The notes beneath the pieces are model-generated. The model saw only the letters and a program-made list of their open reading frames with translations, did no database searches and was not told the origin of the DNA. 64,000 nucleotides of DNA from Levilactobacillus mulengensis (GTDB taxonomy: Bacteria > Bacillota > Bacilli > Lactobacillales > Lactobacillaceae). Made by a program: the position numbers and the translations under genes. Position 1 is the stretch's first letter, and every line of letters starts with the position of its first letter. Shown here one piece after another: positions 8,190-16,538 of this stretch. The stretch covers positions 1-64,000 of the forward strand of contig NZ_RHNW01000012.1 of NCBI RefSeq assembly GCF_003946045.1. The letters are read 5' to 3'.

Positions 8190-8825
8190 ATGTTAGAGCT
8201 TAAAGGAATTACGAAAAAATTTGGTGGCAAGACCATCTTGGACAATATTAATTTGACCGTGACGGATGGCAAGATTTTAACCATCGTGGGGCCATCTGGT
8301 GCCGGGAAGACAACGTTACTGCGGTGCATCAGTGGGTTAGCCTCGGTCGACAGTGGCCAATTTCTCTTAGACGGCAAGGCGTTTGATCCTGCCTCTAACC
8401 GGGACAACGATGCCGTGATTGGCGTCGTCTTCCAGGATTATCAACTCTTTCCCAATTTAACCGTCCGGCAAAACGTGACGCTGGCACCGACGATGGTACT
8501 GAAGCAATCCGCTAAGGACGCCAATGAAGAAGCCGAGCGCCTCCTGAAGCAACTGGATTTGGGCGACAAGGCGGACCTTTTCCCTTACGAATTATCCGGG
8601 GGCCAGAAGCAACGGGTCGCCATCGTGCGGGCCTTAGCCATGCATCCCAAATTGTTGTGCTACGACGAACCCACGTCCGCACTGGACCCTGACTTACGCC
8701 GAGAAGTGCAACAGATTATCGTTAAATTACGGGACGAGGGCATCACGCAAATTGTTGTGACCCATGATATTCCCTTTGCTGAAGCAATTGCGGATCAAAT
8801 GCTCCGCGTGGAACCGAAGAACTAA
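8190..8825 (+). CDS. Amino-acid ABC transporter ATP-binding protein
   Basis: 211 residues, the energising subunit of the uptake system. Walker A GPSGAGKTT at residues 34-42, signature LSGGQKQR, Walker [13 protein letters not shown] and switch histidine THD. Slightly shorter than GlnQ-type ATPases (about 240), losing the C-terminal end, but all catalytic motifs are present. It lies 18 nt after the permease and 12 nt before the binding protein. Confidence 0.93.
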   Translation: MLELKGITKKFGGKTILDNINLTVTDGKILTIVGPSGAGKTTLLRCISGLASVDSGQFLLDGKAFDPASNRDNDAVIGVVFQDYQLFPNLTVRQNVTLAPTMVLKQSAKDANEEAERLLKQLDLGDKADLFPYELSGGQKQRVAIVRALAMHPKLLCYDEPTSALDPDLRREVQQIIVKLRDEGITQIVVTHDIPFAEAIADQMLRVEPKN

Positions 8826-8837
8826 GGAGGCCGCGAA

Positions 8838-9689
8838 ATGAAAAGAATATATCGTTTCTGGGTTCTTCTAGCCGTGGTGGCCGGGTTCGGCACGCTGTTA
8901 GCCGGATGCAACAATGTTACCCAACGCGCCAATACCGATGACACCTGGTCGACCGTTCAGAAGAAAAAGCGGGTGGTCGTGGGTCTCGATGATAGTTTCG
9001 TGCCCATGGGCTTCCGCCAAAAGAGTGGGAAGTTAGTCGGCTACGATATTGATTTAGCCCGAGCCGTGTTTAAACTCTACGGTATCAAGGTTGATTTTCA
9101 ATCGATCGACTGGAGCATGAATGTGACCGAGCTGCACAACGGGACGATTGATTTGATTTGGAACGGCTTTTCCATCACGCCGCAACGGGCCAAGCAAGTG
9201 GCCTTCTCAGATACCTACCTGAACAACGACCAAGTGCTGGTCACGTTGAAGAAGAACCACATTACCTCGTATCGGGATATGACGGGCAAGGTCTTGGGCG
9301 CGCAAACCGGGTCTTCCGGGGCCAACGATATTGATGCGCACCCGAAGCTGTTGAAGAACCGCATCAAGAATCACGAAGCCGTCACGTACGACTCGTTTAC
9401 CAACGCCTTCATCGACCTCAACGTCGGCCGAATTCAGGGGCTACTGATTGACAGTACCTACGCCAATTACTACATCAAACACCAGGCGCACCCCGAGGAT
9501 TACCGCGTCACGGTCGGCAGTTTCCCTAAGGAAAAATTTGCCGTGGGGACACGTAAAGGGGATGTGACCATGCGCAAGAAGATTAATGCCGGTTTGAAAC
9601 GGTTAGCTGCGAATGGCACGTTACGTCAGATCAACAAGAAATGGTTCGGCGAAAACGTCGATACGCCACTCTTACCTGATAATAAGTAA
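8838..9689 (+). CDS. Amino-acid ABC transporter substrate-binding lipoprotein
   Basis: 283 residues. Signal peptide with lipobox LAGC, lipidated Cys about residue 24, then a family 3 solute-binding domain (GYDIDLARAVFKLYG, IDLIWNGFSITPQRA). It captures the amino acid outside the cell and delivers it to the permease. The order permease-ATPase-binding protein differs from the more common binding-protein-first order. Followed by a clear terminator at 9732-9769. Confidence 0.93.
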   Translation: MKRIYRFWVLLAVVAGFGTLLAGCNNVTQRANTDDTWSTVQKKKRVVVGLDDSFVPMGFRQKSGKLVGYDIDLARAVFKLYGIKVDFQSIDWSMNVTELHNGTIDLIWNGFSITPQRAKQVAFSDTYLNNDQVLVTLKKNHITSYRDMTGKVLGAQTGSSGANDIDAHPKLLKNRIKNHEAVTYDSFTNAFIDLNVGRIQGLLIDSTYANYYIKHQAHPEDYRVTVGSFPKEKFAVGTRKGDVTMRKKINAGLKRLAANGTLRQINKKWFGENVDTPLLPDNK

Positions 9690-9731
9690 AAAGTCGTGGG
9701 CTTTCAGTTCACCGGCTGAATGAACTTTTAG

Positions 9732-9769
9732 GTAGTCGTCCCAGAAAATTTGGGAACGACTATTTTTTT
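9732..9769 (+). terminator. Terminator of the ABC transporter operon
   Basis: GTAGTCGTCCCA pairs with TGGGAACGACTA, followed by seven T residues. Confidence 0.85.
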
Positions 9770-9899
9770 ATAAAAATTGTGAGGACGGCCGATAAAGGGA
9801 GACACCCGGGGAAAGAGTTTTACAAATTAATTCATATTTGCGTGCGGTTGCTTGTATTTATGCCGGGCTTCCCTTAAAATTAAACACCGATACGCTTGG

Positions 9900-9984
9900 T
9901 TTTAGTTAGGGTTACTAGCAAAATAGCTGAAAGAGTCATTGTGGAAAAGTAACCAGTGCGAGATGATTTCAAGCTTAACTAAAA
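9900..9984. other. Gene-free stretch with two nested inverted repeats
   Basis: TTTTAGTTA (9900-9908) pairs with TAACTAAAA (9976-9984), and inside it GGTTACT (9910-9916) pairs with AGTAACC (9948-9954). This could fold as one branched hairpin. The rest of the gap 9770-10020 shows nothing I recognise. Confidence 0.35.
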
Positions 9985-10020
9985 CTTTGAGTTGGTATAT
10001 TCAAGAAATAATAAATAAGC

Positions 10021-10242
10021 GGTTGGTGGGTTAAGCCAGTGTCAGCCGTGAGGATGGGTAAAATAGGCTCAGCCGTGGGAGTTTGCTTAGCGGTTTACCG
10101 CTTAGCAAACTGGTATCTTTGAGACTCGCACCCCAGAGACGCAAAGTAAGCCCGAAGACCGTACTATGGCTTCGGGCGTCCGCCCACAGCGTCCCGGCCT
10201 ATTTTACCCATCCGGTAAGGCGCTGGCCTTAACCCACCAACC
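10021..10242 (+). repeat. Family A structured repeat, copy A3, longest outer stem
   Basis: Complete family A element. The private outer stem is a perfect 15 bp: GGTTGGTGGGTTAAG (10021-10035) with CTTAACCCACCAACC (10228-10242). Internal loop GTGA/GGTAA. P1 pairs GGATGGGTAAAATAGGC with GCCTATTTTACCCATCC perfectly. P2 pairs AGTTTGCTTAGCGG with CCGCTTAGCAAACT. It ends 25 nt before the next gene start. Confidence 0.88.
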
Positions 10243-10267
10243 AGATATTTAGAGGAGGCAATTGCGC

Positions 10268-11548
10268 GTGCATTTTCGCATACGAGACGGGGTAACGCTC
10301 GACCTGTTACCCACAAAACAATTTAAAACAATTGGCATCAAGGTGGACTTTGTTGCGCCACTGACGGCCACGGCGATTACCGCGCGAGCCTTGTTGGCTC
10401 AGGTTCTAGAGACCAGTACGGCCGCTTATCCCACGCAGACGGCCTTGGCCCGCAAGCTGTCCCAGATGTATGGGGCCAGCTTCGGCATCAGTGTCGTTAA
10501 ATTGGGGACGAAGCACGTGATTCGGTTGACCTGTTCCGTGGTCGACGAACAGTACCTGAACCAATTTGCGGACCAAACCCCACTCTTTGAACAGGGGATG
10601 GCACTCTTGAAGGCCGTCCTGTTTGAACCGCTGTTGCCCAATGGTCAGTTTGATCCGAACACGTTTACGCAACAACGCCAGAACTTATTAACGGCGATTA
10701 AATCCTTAGATGATGATAAACAATACCTGGCCAACCGGCGTTTACAAGAATTGTTGTTCACCGGTCAACCCGCCCAGGCTATGAGTGCCTTGGGTGACAC
10801 GACCACGCTGGGTGAGCTCAGTTCCGCCGACATCCTGGGCACCTACCATGATATGTTAGCCAACGATGCCATTCACGTGGCCGTCGTCGGTGACGTGACG
10901 ACAGAACGGGTGCAGGCAGCTTTGGCAACCTGGCCCCTGACTGACCGAACAATCACCGATGACTCACCGTACTACCGGTGGGACAAACGCGATGAGGTCC
11001 AGTCCGGGGATGACCTGGCACCGGTCGTTCAAGCCAAATTGAACCTGGCCTACCAGTTGCCGATTTACCGGGACGATGCGGACTTCATGGCCGCCGTTGT
11101 CTTTAACGCGGCCTTCGGGGGCACACCGTTGTCACTGTTGTTCACGAACGTTCGCGAAAAGGCCAGCTTGGCCTACTACGCCAGCAGCTCGTACAATCCC
11201 TTTACCGGGACCATGGGCGTGCAAAGCGGTATTCAGGCCCAGAACCAGGACCGCGTGATTGCCATCATTGGCGAACAACTGGCCGCCGTTCAGCGCGGTG
11301 AGCTCAGTGAATCTCTGTTGGCCGAAGTGAAGGCCAGCCTGCTCAATGCCCGCTTGGCTGGACTGGACAGTCCCCAACGGAAATTAGTCGGGTTGTTGAA
11401 CAGTGAATTGACCCATTTGACGGAACCCTTAAAAACCTGGCAAGAAAAATTAGCGGCGGTGACGGTGGCCGACGTACAGCGTGTGGCGCAACAAGTCACG
11501 CTGCAAGCCACTTACTGCCTGCATGGAGGTGATCAGGATGCTGAATAA
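10268..11548 (+). CDS. M16 family peptidase-like protein without catalytic zinc motif (YmfF type)
   Basis: 426 residues of the insulinase (M16) family. No HxxEH motif is present at the N-terminus, so this is the presumed non-catalytic partner of the downstream gene, as with YmfF and YmfH of Bacillus. Conserved M16 C-terminal elements such as FNAAFGGTPLSLLFTNVREK are visible. GTG 10268 (9 nt after GAGGAGG) is preferred over TTG 10262. It overlaps the next gene by 11 nt. Function in lactobacilli unknown. Confidence 0.85.
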   Translation: MHFRIRDGVTLDLLPTKQFKTIGIKVDFVAPLTATAITARALLAQVLETSTAAYPTQTALARKLSQMYGASFGISVVKLGTKHVIRLTCSVVDEQYLNQFADQTPLFEQGMALLKAVLFEPLLPNGQFDPNTFTQQRQNLLTAIKSLDDDKQYLANRRLQELLFTGQPAQAMSALGDTTTLGELSSADILGTYHDMLANDAIHVAVVGDVTTERVQAALATWPLTDRTITDDSPYYRWDKRDEVQSGDDLAPVVQAKLNLAYQLPIYRDDADFMAAVVFNAAFGGTPLSLLFTNVREKASLAYYASSSYNPFTGTMGVQSGIQAQNQDRVIAIIGEQLAAVQRGELSESLLAEVKASLLNARLAGLDSPQRKLVGLLNSELTHLTEPLKTWQEKLAAVTVADVQRVAQQVTLQATYCLHGGDQDAE

Positions 11549-12827
11549 ACAAGCGTACGACCGGTTGGGCGAAAACGTCTATCAAACCACGTTGACCAAC
11601 GGCTTAAAGGTCATTCTGGTCCCTAAAGTCGGCTTCCACAAGACCTTTGCCGTGATGACCACGGACTACGGGTCCACGGACAATGAATTTGTGCCCCGCG
11701 GACAAAAAGAACCCGTTCGTTTTCCGGATGGGATTGCCCATTTCCTGGAACACAAACTGTTTGAGAAAAAGGACCACGACGCCTTTGACCTATTTGGTCA
11801 GTACGGGGCAAGTGCCAACGCCTTTACTAGCTTCACGCAGACCAGTTATTTATTTGCGACGACCAGCCATCTGCACGAAAACCTGGATATCCTCCTCGAC
11901 TTCGTGCAGGACCCTTACTTTACGGCCCAGACGGTCAACAAGGAAAAGGGGATTATCGGCCAGGAAATTCAGATGTACGATGATGACCCGGGTTGGCAGA
12001 GCTACTTTGGCATGATTGGCCAGCTGTACCCTCGCGAACCCTTGCACATCGACATTGCTGGGACCGTTGCATCCATCGATAAGATTACTGCGGACGACCT
12101 GTATGCCGCCTACAACACGTTCTATCACCCAAGTAATATGAGCTTGGTCGTGGTGGGCCAGCTGGATCCGGAAGAAACGTTAAGTTGGATTACGGCTAAT
12201 CAAGCGGGCAAAACGTTTGCGCCGGTTGAACCGATTCAACGGATTCCGTCTGCGCAAACGCCAGCCACGGAAATCGTGCCAACCACGACGCGGCACTTAA
12301 CGGTCAACCGGCCCAAGGTCAGCATTGGCCTGCGCGGGTACGATCAGGTGCCAGCGGGCAAGGCGGGATTGGCCTACAGCGATGCCATTTCGTTAGCGAT
12401 GGACTTGCTGTTTAACGACAGTAGCGATAATTACCTGCGGCTGTACGATGCCAACGTGATCGATGATAGTTTTGGCTATGACTTCCAAGTCCAACGCGGG
12501 GCCCACTTTGGTCAACTGGCGGGTGATACTGATCAGCCAGAATCTTTCGTCAGTGAACTAACTGCGATTTTAAATGATGGACCCGCACAACTACTGGCTG
12601 CCCGGGAGCAATTTGACCTGGTTAAACGTGAGGCGATTGGTCGGACGATTGGGGCTATCAACTCGGTTGAAGCCATTGCCAATCAGTACGACGGGCCGCT
12701 ATTTGGCGGGACCACGCTCTTCGATGAGCTGGCCGTGTTGGAGGCCATGACGTTCGCCGATGTGCAGGCAGCCTGGGCCCAATTTTCAGACGCCAGCCGG
12801 CAAACCGTCTACACGATTTTGCCCTAA
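11538..12827 (+). CDS. M16 family zinc metallopeptidase (YmfH type)
   Basis: 429 residues with the inverted zinc motif HFLEH (about residues 70-74) and the distal glutamate in EKGIIGQEIQM. Probable partner of the preceding inactive M16 subunit. Start at ATG 11538, with GGAGG at 11525-11529 inside the upstream gene; longer in-frame readings run through the ymfF-like coding sequence. Substrate not known. This pair lies upstream of the RodZ-like gene and pgsA, the usual order in Firmicutes. Confidence 0.88.
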   Translation: MLNKQAYDRLGENVYQTTLTNGLKVILVPKVGFHKTFAVMTTDYGSTDNEFVPRGQKEPVRFPDGIAHFLEHKLFEKKDHDAFDLFGQYGASANAFTSFTQTSYLFATTSHLHENLDILLDFVQDPYFTAQTVNKEKGIIGQEIQMYDDDPGWQSYFGMIGQLYPREPLHIDIAGTVASIDKITADDLYAAYNTFYHPSNMSLVVVGQLDPEETLSWITANQAGKTFAPVEPIQRIPSAQTPATEIVPTTTRHLTVNRPKVSIGLRGYDQVPAGKAGLAYSDAISLAMDLLFNDSSDNYLRLYDANVIDDSFGYDFQVQRGAHFGQLAGDTDQPESFVSELTAILNDGPAQLLAAREQFDLVKREAIGRTIGAINSVEAIANQYDGPLFGGTTLFDELAVLEAMTFADVQAAWAQFSDASRQTVYTILP

Positions 12828-12892
12828 CGGAGGTTAAGAATCCGTTAAATCCTGAATTCTGGGAGTTGTGGCTGAAAATGCGGTGGCGCCTA

Positions 12893-12901
12893 TGCTATAC
12901 T
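12893..12901 (+). promoter_or_regulatory. Extended -10 promoter before the rodZ-like gene
   Basis: TGCTATACT, an extended -10 element 39 nt before the start codon; no good -35 box is visible. Confidence 0.5.
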
Positions 12902-12939
12902 GCTTATAGAGAAATTTTGAACAGGTGGAGAATTAAAAC

Positions 12940-13884
12940 ATGAGTGATAACAGCAAAATTACATTGGGAAAAACGCTGCGTGACGCGCGGATTGCGAAGG
13001 GGTACACCCTGGATGACCTGCAACAGACGACGAAAATTCAAAAGCGTTATCTGATTGCCATCGAAGATCAAAACTTTGATGAGTTGCCTGGGGACTTTTA
13101 CGTGCGGGCATTTATCAAGCAGTACGCCGATATGGTCGACTTGGATGGCGCGGAATTGTTAAAGCAGTTCGACAGCGCCTTGCCAAGTACGCAGACGCAA
13201 GAATACGTGGATAAGGTCAACGAAAACAATCCGGAGACCCGTTCGCAACAACGGCAAGTCGATGAACGTTATGTCAAATTACGCCGGACGATTCCCGTGA
13301 TTGGGATTGTCATCGTCGTCCTCGTGATCCTCGTGGGAATTTGGGTCGCCGCTTCACACAACGGCAACAATACCACCAAGGACAACGTGGACAGCAGTTC
13401 TGTCAGTGTTTCTGGTAGCAGTTCAAACAAGACCAAGAGCAGTAGCAGTAAGAAGTCCTCGTCATCCAAGAAGTCTTCCTCAAAGAAGACCAAGACGCCA
13501 AGCTTTAAGAAGGTCAGCTCAACGACCTCAGGCTCAACTTGGGAAATGACGAACGCTTCCTCGAAGCCAAAGATGAGCTTGTCCGCAACTGGCAGTGCTT
13601 GGATGTCCGTGACCGTTAGTGGGTCGACCGTTTGGCAAGGAACCTTGTCAGCCTCGACGTCACACTCACTGACTATTCCAAGTTCCGCAACTAGCGTGAC
13701 CCTGAAATTCGGAAACGCTCCAGCAACGTCTGTGAAGGTTGACGGGAAGAAGTTTGACTTCACCTCCGATACCAGTACCAGCAGTGCTTCTAGTTCAAGC
13801 AGCACTTCGGGAACGACGACCACGTCTAGCTCAAGCACGACGACGTCTTCTCAAGTACAAACTGTCACGTTGGAATTTAAGTAA
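12940..13884 (+). CDS. rodZ: RodZ-like helix-turn-helix membrane protein
   Basis: 314 residues. N-terminal helix-turn-helix domain (about residues 8-75, LRDARIAKGYTLDDLQ), basic juxtamembrane region, one transmembrane segment (about 116-138), a Ser/Lys-rich low-complexity linker (about 145-190) and a C-terminal DUF4115-like beta domain, ending in another Ser/Thr-rich tail. In E. coli RodZ couples MreB to the wall machinery; in Firmicutes the corresponding protein is YmfM. The Ser-rich linkers are longer than in many homologues. Confidence 0.88.
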   Translation: MSDNSKITLGKTLRDARIAKGYTLDDLQQTTKIQKRYLIAIEDQNFDELPGDFYVRAFIKQYADMVDLDGAELLKQFDSALPSTQTQEYVDKVNENNPETRSQQRQVDERYVKLRRTIPVIGIVIVVLVILVGIWVAASHNGNNTTKDNVDSSSVSVSGSSSNKTKSSSSKKSSSSKKSSSKKTKTPSFKKVSSTTSGSTWEMTNASSKPKMSLSATGSAWMSVTVSGSTVWQGTLSASTSHSLTIPSSATSVTLKFGNAPATSVKVDGKKFDFTSDTSTSSASSSSSTSGTTTTSSSSTTTSSQVQTVTLEFK

Positions 13885-13889
13885 GACTC

Positions 13890-13928
13890 AAGGCGGGTCG
13901 GTCCGTGGCGACCGGCGCGCCTTTTTTA
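13890..13928 (+). terminator. Terminator between the rodZ-like gene and pgsA
   Basis: AAGGCG-GGTCGGTC pairs with GACCGGCGCGCCTT, followed by TTTTTT. The pgsA ribosome site follows closely, so pgsA may depend on read-through. Confidence 0.75.
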
Positions 13929-13955
13929 GTTGGAAAATTTAAGGAGGAACCTTTC

Positions 13956-14543
13956 GTGAATCTACCAAATCGCTTAACCATTGTCCGGATCATCTTAATC
14001 CCGGTCTTCTTATTGTTATTAGTGTTGCCATTAGACTGGGGCCAGGTGACCTGGTTGGGAACGGCCATTCCGGTCACCCAAGTCTTGGGGGCTATCGTCT
14101 TTGCTGTGGCGTCTATCACCGACTTTTTGGATGGTCAAATTGCGCGGCGCAACCATTTAGTCACGAACTTTGGTAAGTTTGCCGACCCACTGGCTGACAA
14201 AATGATCGTCATGACGGCCTTCATTCTGCTGGTGTCGATGAACGCCGTCCCTGCCTGGGGTGTCGCCATCATCGTCTGTCGGGAACTGGCTGTGACCGGG
14301 TTACGGTTGATTGTCGTGGAGACCGGGGGCAAGGTCCTCGCTGCGGCTTGGCCTGGTAAAATCAAAACGACGACGCAAATGGTCGGGATTATCCTGTTGC
14401 TGTTGAACAACATTGGGTTTGGGAGTATCAATGTGCCAATGGCGCTGATTTTCTTCTATATCTGCTTGTTCTTCACGATTTACTCTGGGATCGACTACTT
14501 TGTCCAGAACCGCCAAGTCTTCGCCGAATCCTCCGCAGAATAA
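13956..14543 (+). CDS. pgsA: CDP-diacylglycerol-glycerol-3-phosphate 3-phosphatidyltransferase
   Basis: 195 residues. First committed step to phosphatidylglycerol, in the membrane. The CDP-alcohol phosphotransferase motif D-x2-DG-x2-AR-x8-G-x3-D-x3-D is complete (DFLDGQIARR...GKFADPLAD, about residues 52-76) and the rest is hydrophobic helices. GTG 13956 lies 8 nt after AAGGAGG; the open frame upstream to 13905 runs through the terminator and is not used. Confidence 0.94.
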   Translation: MNLPNRLTIVRIILIPVFLLLLVLPLDWGQVTWLGTAIPVTQVLGAIVFAVASITDFLDGQIARRNHLVTNFGKFADPLADKMIVMTAFILLVSMNAVPAWGVAIIVCRELAVTGLRLIVVETGGKVLAAAWPGKIKTTTQMVGIILLLLNNIGFGSINVPMALIFFYICLFFTIYSGIDYFVQNRQVFAESSAE

Positions 14544-14546
14544 CTG

Positions 14547-14842
14547 GGTTAAACTAGTCTTTGATGGCGCCTCCGGGCTGGTGAAAACTGGGCCTGGTCG
14601 TTTCCGTTCCCGGCGGCGGATTCAAAGTGCCCTGCTGTGGGGCCGGTTCCAGCCGCAGGGGCGGGCTTCCACCTCAACTTTGAGCCTGGGGGGCGGTCTC
14701 AAAGGTTGTCCCATGGTCTAAGCTGAGTGAGAAACCTCAGCTTAGACCATCGACACAGCTGGTCACTTTGATCCGCCTCTGGTCACTAACATCCACCGGT
14801 GTGCCCATTTTCACCAGCCCTGCGGCTAAGACAGGTTTAGCC
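14547..14842 (-). repeat. Composite repeat: family B nested in family A (AB1)
   Basis: Reverse orientation. The outer arms are family A: outer stem GGTTAAAC (14547-14554) with GTTTAGCC (14835-14842), internal loop GCA/GGA and the P1 arms GGCTGGTGAAAA with TTTTCACCAGCC. Inside them sits a whole family B element (B stem GGCGGAT-CAAAGTG with CACTTTG-AATCCGCC, P2 ATGGTCTAAGCTGAG with CTCAGCTTAGACCAT, P3 TTTGAG/CTCAAA). Confidence 0.8.
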
Positions 14843-14937
14843 AGTAATCGTGAGTCTGATTTTTAGGCGGCACTAGCACAATTTTGACGATTGGGTGTAG
14901 GCGTTAGTTACTGATCAAAAATTTAAAAATAATTCGG

Positions 14938-14979
14938 ATGGCGATTCCCAGTTGTTAATGACTGGTGGTCGCCATTTTT
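14938..14979 (+). terminator. Terminator-like hairpin before cinA
   Basis: ATGGCGA pairs with TCGCCAT and CCAGT with ACTGG, followed by TTTTTG. The remainder of the gap 14843-15196 shows no gene. Confidence 0.5.
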
Positions 14980-15196
14980 GTTTGGATTTCTCACGATTTC
15001 TGAGGCAATATTAACCAGTTATGGCGTGATTGTGGTAGGATTTTAGTACAGGTGCCGTTTCTTTGATGTGGTTGAAGAAACGGCTGAACGTTGTATTGTG
15101 GGCGTTTTGCTTGATATTTAAAAATAAATTTGAAAAAAATAAAATAAATCGCGTTTCATTACGAAGTTAACTTTAAGTCATCCAGGAGGGGTCAGC

Positions 15197-16447
15197 ATGC
15201 AAGCAGAAATCATTGCCGTCGGAACCGAAATTCTATTGGGACAAATCGTCGATACGAATTCGGCCTTTATTGCCCGTGAGTTGGCTGAGGCCGGTATCGA
15301 AGTTTATTACCATTCATTGGTTGGCGATAACGCTGACCGGCTGACAGCAGTGGTGAATCAGGCCCGTTCGCGGAGTGACTTGGTGATCATCAGTGGGGGA
15401 CTTGGACCGACCAAGGATGATTTGACGAAACAGACCGTTGCCCACTTGTTAGGTGTGAAACTAATTGAAGATTCTGAAGCGATGGTTAAGATTCGTAAGC
15501 ACTTCGCCACGGCAGAGCGGCCTATGACCCCTAACAATCGCTTACAGGCACTTTACCCTGAAGGGAGCCAACCACTCAAGAACCGGACTGGAATGGCTGT
15601 CGGGGCCTTTTATCAGGATCCTAACGCGGCTGACATCATGCTATTGCCCGGACCACCCAGTGAAGCGGAGCCCATGTTTGCTGAACAGGCGGTTCCCCTG
15701 CTGAAGGCCACCTATCATCGGGACGAATACTTGGTATCACGGGTCTTGCGGTTCTTTGGCATCGGCGAAGGGCAGTTGGTGACCCTGCTGAGTGACCTGA
15801 TTGATGGACAAACGAATCCGACGATTGCACCTTATGCCAAAGTAAATGAGGTCACGTTGCGGTTGACGGCCCAGGCGAAGGATGAGGCTGCTGGTAATCA
15901 GCTGTTGGATGACATGACGGCGACTATTAAGGACCGCGTGGGCGATTATCTCTATGGCTATGGGGATGACAATAGCCTGGCAGCGGTCGTGGTCAACGAA
16001 ATGATTGACCGCCACCTGACGATTACGGGCGCTGAAAGCTTAACGGCGGGGAAGTTCCAGAGTACATTGGGGGATGTCCCCGGGGTTTCGGCCATCTTTC
16101 CGGGTGGCTTCGTGACCTATGCCAATTCAGCTAAGCATGACCTGTTGGGGATTCCGCAAGCCATCATTGCTGAGGATGGGGTCGTTAGTGCAGCCACGGC
16201 TCAGCAGATGGCGGAGCGTTCCCGGGCGTTATTGGATACAGACTTCTCTCTGAGCTTTACCGGCGTAGCGGGGCCGGATGCCCTGGAAGGTCACCCGGCT
16301 GGGACCGTTTGGCTGGGGTTAGCTCAGCGGGGACACGAGCCCCGGGCCCGTCTGGTTCATTTGACGGGCACCCGGGCCGCCATTCGTGAGCGGTCGGTGA
16401 TGACTGGTTTGGATTGGCTCCGCCGTGTCTTACATGGGTCAAAATAA
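15197..16447 (+). CDS. cinA: CinA-like nicotinamide mononucleotide deamidase/ADP-ribose pyrophosphatase
   Basis: 416 residues. N-terminal MoCF-like domain (GTEILLGQIVDTN, SGGLGPTKDD) and C-terminal CinA/PncC amidase domain (TGAESLTAGKFQSTLGDVPG, FTGVAGPD). In other bacteria it deamidates NMN in pyridine-nucleotide salvage and processes ADP-ribose. Lies immediately upstream of recA, the classic competence-linked order. GGAGGGG precedes ATG 15197. Confidence 0.93.
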   Translation: MQAEIIAVGTEILLGQIVDTNSAFIARELAEAGIEVYYHSLVGDNADRLTAVVNQARSRSDLVIISGGLGPTKDDLTKQTVAHLLGVKLIEDSEAMVKIRKHFATAERPMTPNNRLQALYPEGSQPLKNRTGMAVGAFYQDPNAADIMLLPGPPSEAEPMFAEQAVPLLKATYHRDEYLVSRVLRFFGIGEGQLVTLLSDLIDGQTNPTIAPYAKVNEVTLRLTAQAKDEAAGNQLLDDMTATIKDRVGDYLYGYGDDNSLAAVVVNEMIDRHLTITGAESLTAGKFQSTLGDVPGVSAIFPGGFVTYANSAKHDLLGIPQAIIAEDGVVSAATAQQMAERSRALLDTDFSLSFTGVAGPDALEGHPAGTVWLGLAQRGHEPRARLVHLTGTRAAIRERSVMTGLDWLRRVLHGSK

Positions 16448-16451
16448 AAGG

Positions 16452-16465
16452 GGAACTTTTGTTCT
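16452..16465 (+). promoter_or_regulatory. SOS (LexA/DinR) box upstream of recA
   Basis: GGAACTTTTGTTCT fits the Gram-positive GAAC-N4-GTTC core. It lies 8 bp upstream of the -35 box. A weaker half site, GCGAACAAAACCCGT, lies in the promoter spacer. Confidence 0.7.
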
Positions 16466-16473
16466 ATTTTTAC

Positions 16474-16502
16474 TTGCATTTTGCGAACAAAACCCGTATA
16501 GT
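16474..16502 (+). promoter_or_regulatory. recA promoter
   Basis: TTGCAT (16474-16479) and TATAGT (16497-16502) spaced 17 bp. Confidence 0.75.
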
Positions 16503-16538
16503 GATACATGAATATTGATGCAACAAAGGAGGATTTGG

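Noticed and set aside
13430-13500. Low-complexity AGC/TCC-rich tract as a non-coding repeat
   Set aside because: It encodes the Ser/Lys linker of the RodZ-like protein.
13269-13838. 189-codon open frame opposite the rodZ-like gene
   Set aside because: It is the mirror of Ser/Lys-rich coding sequence; no ribosome site or family similarity.
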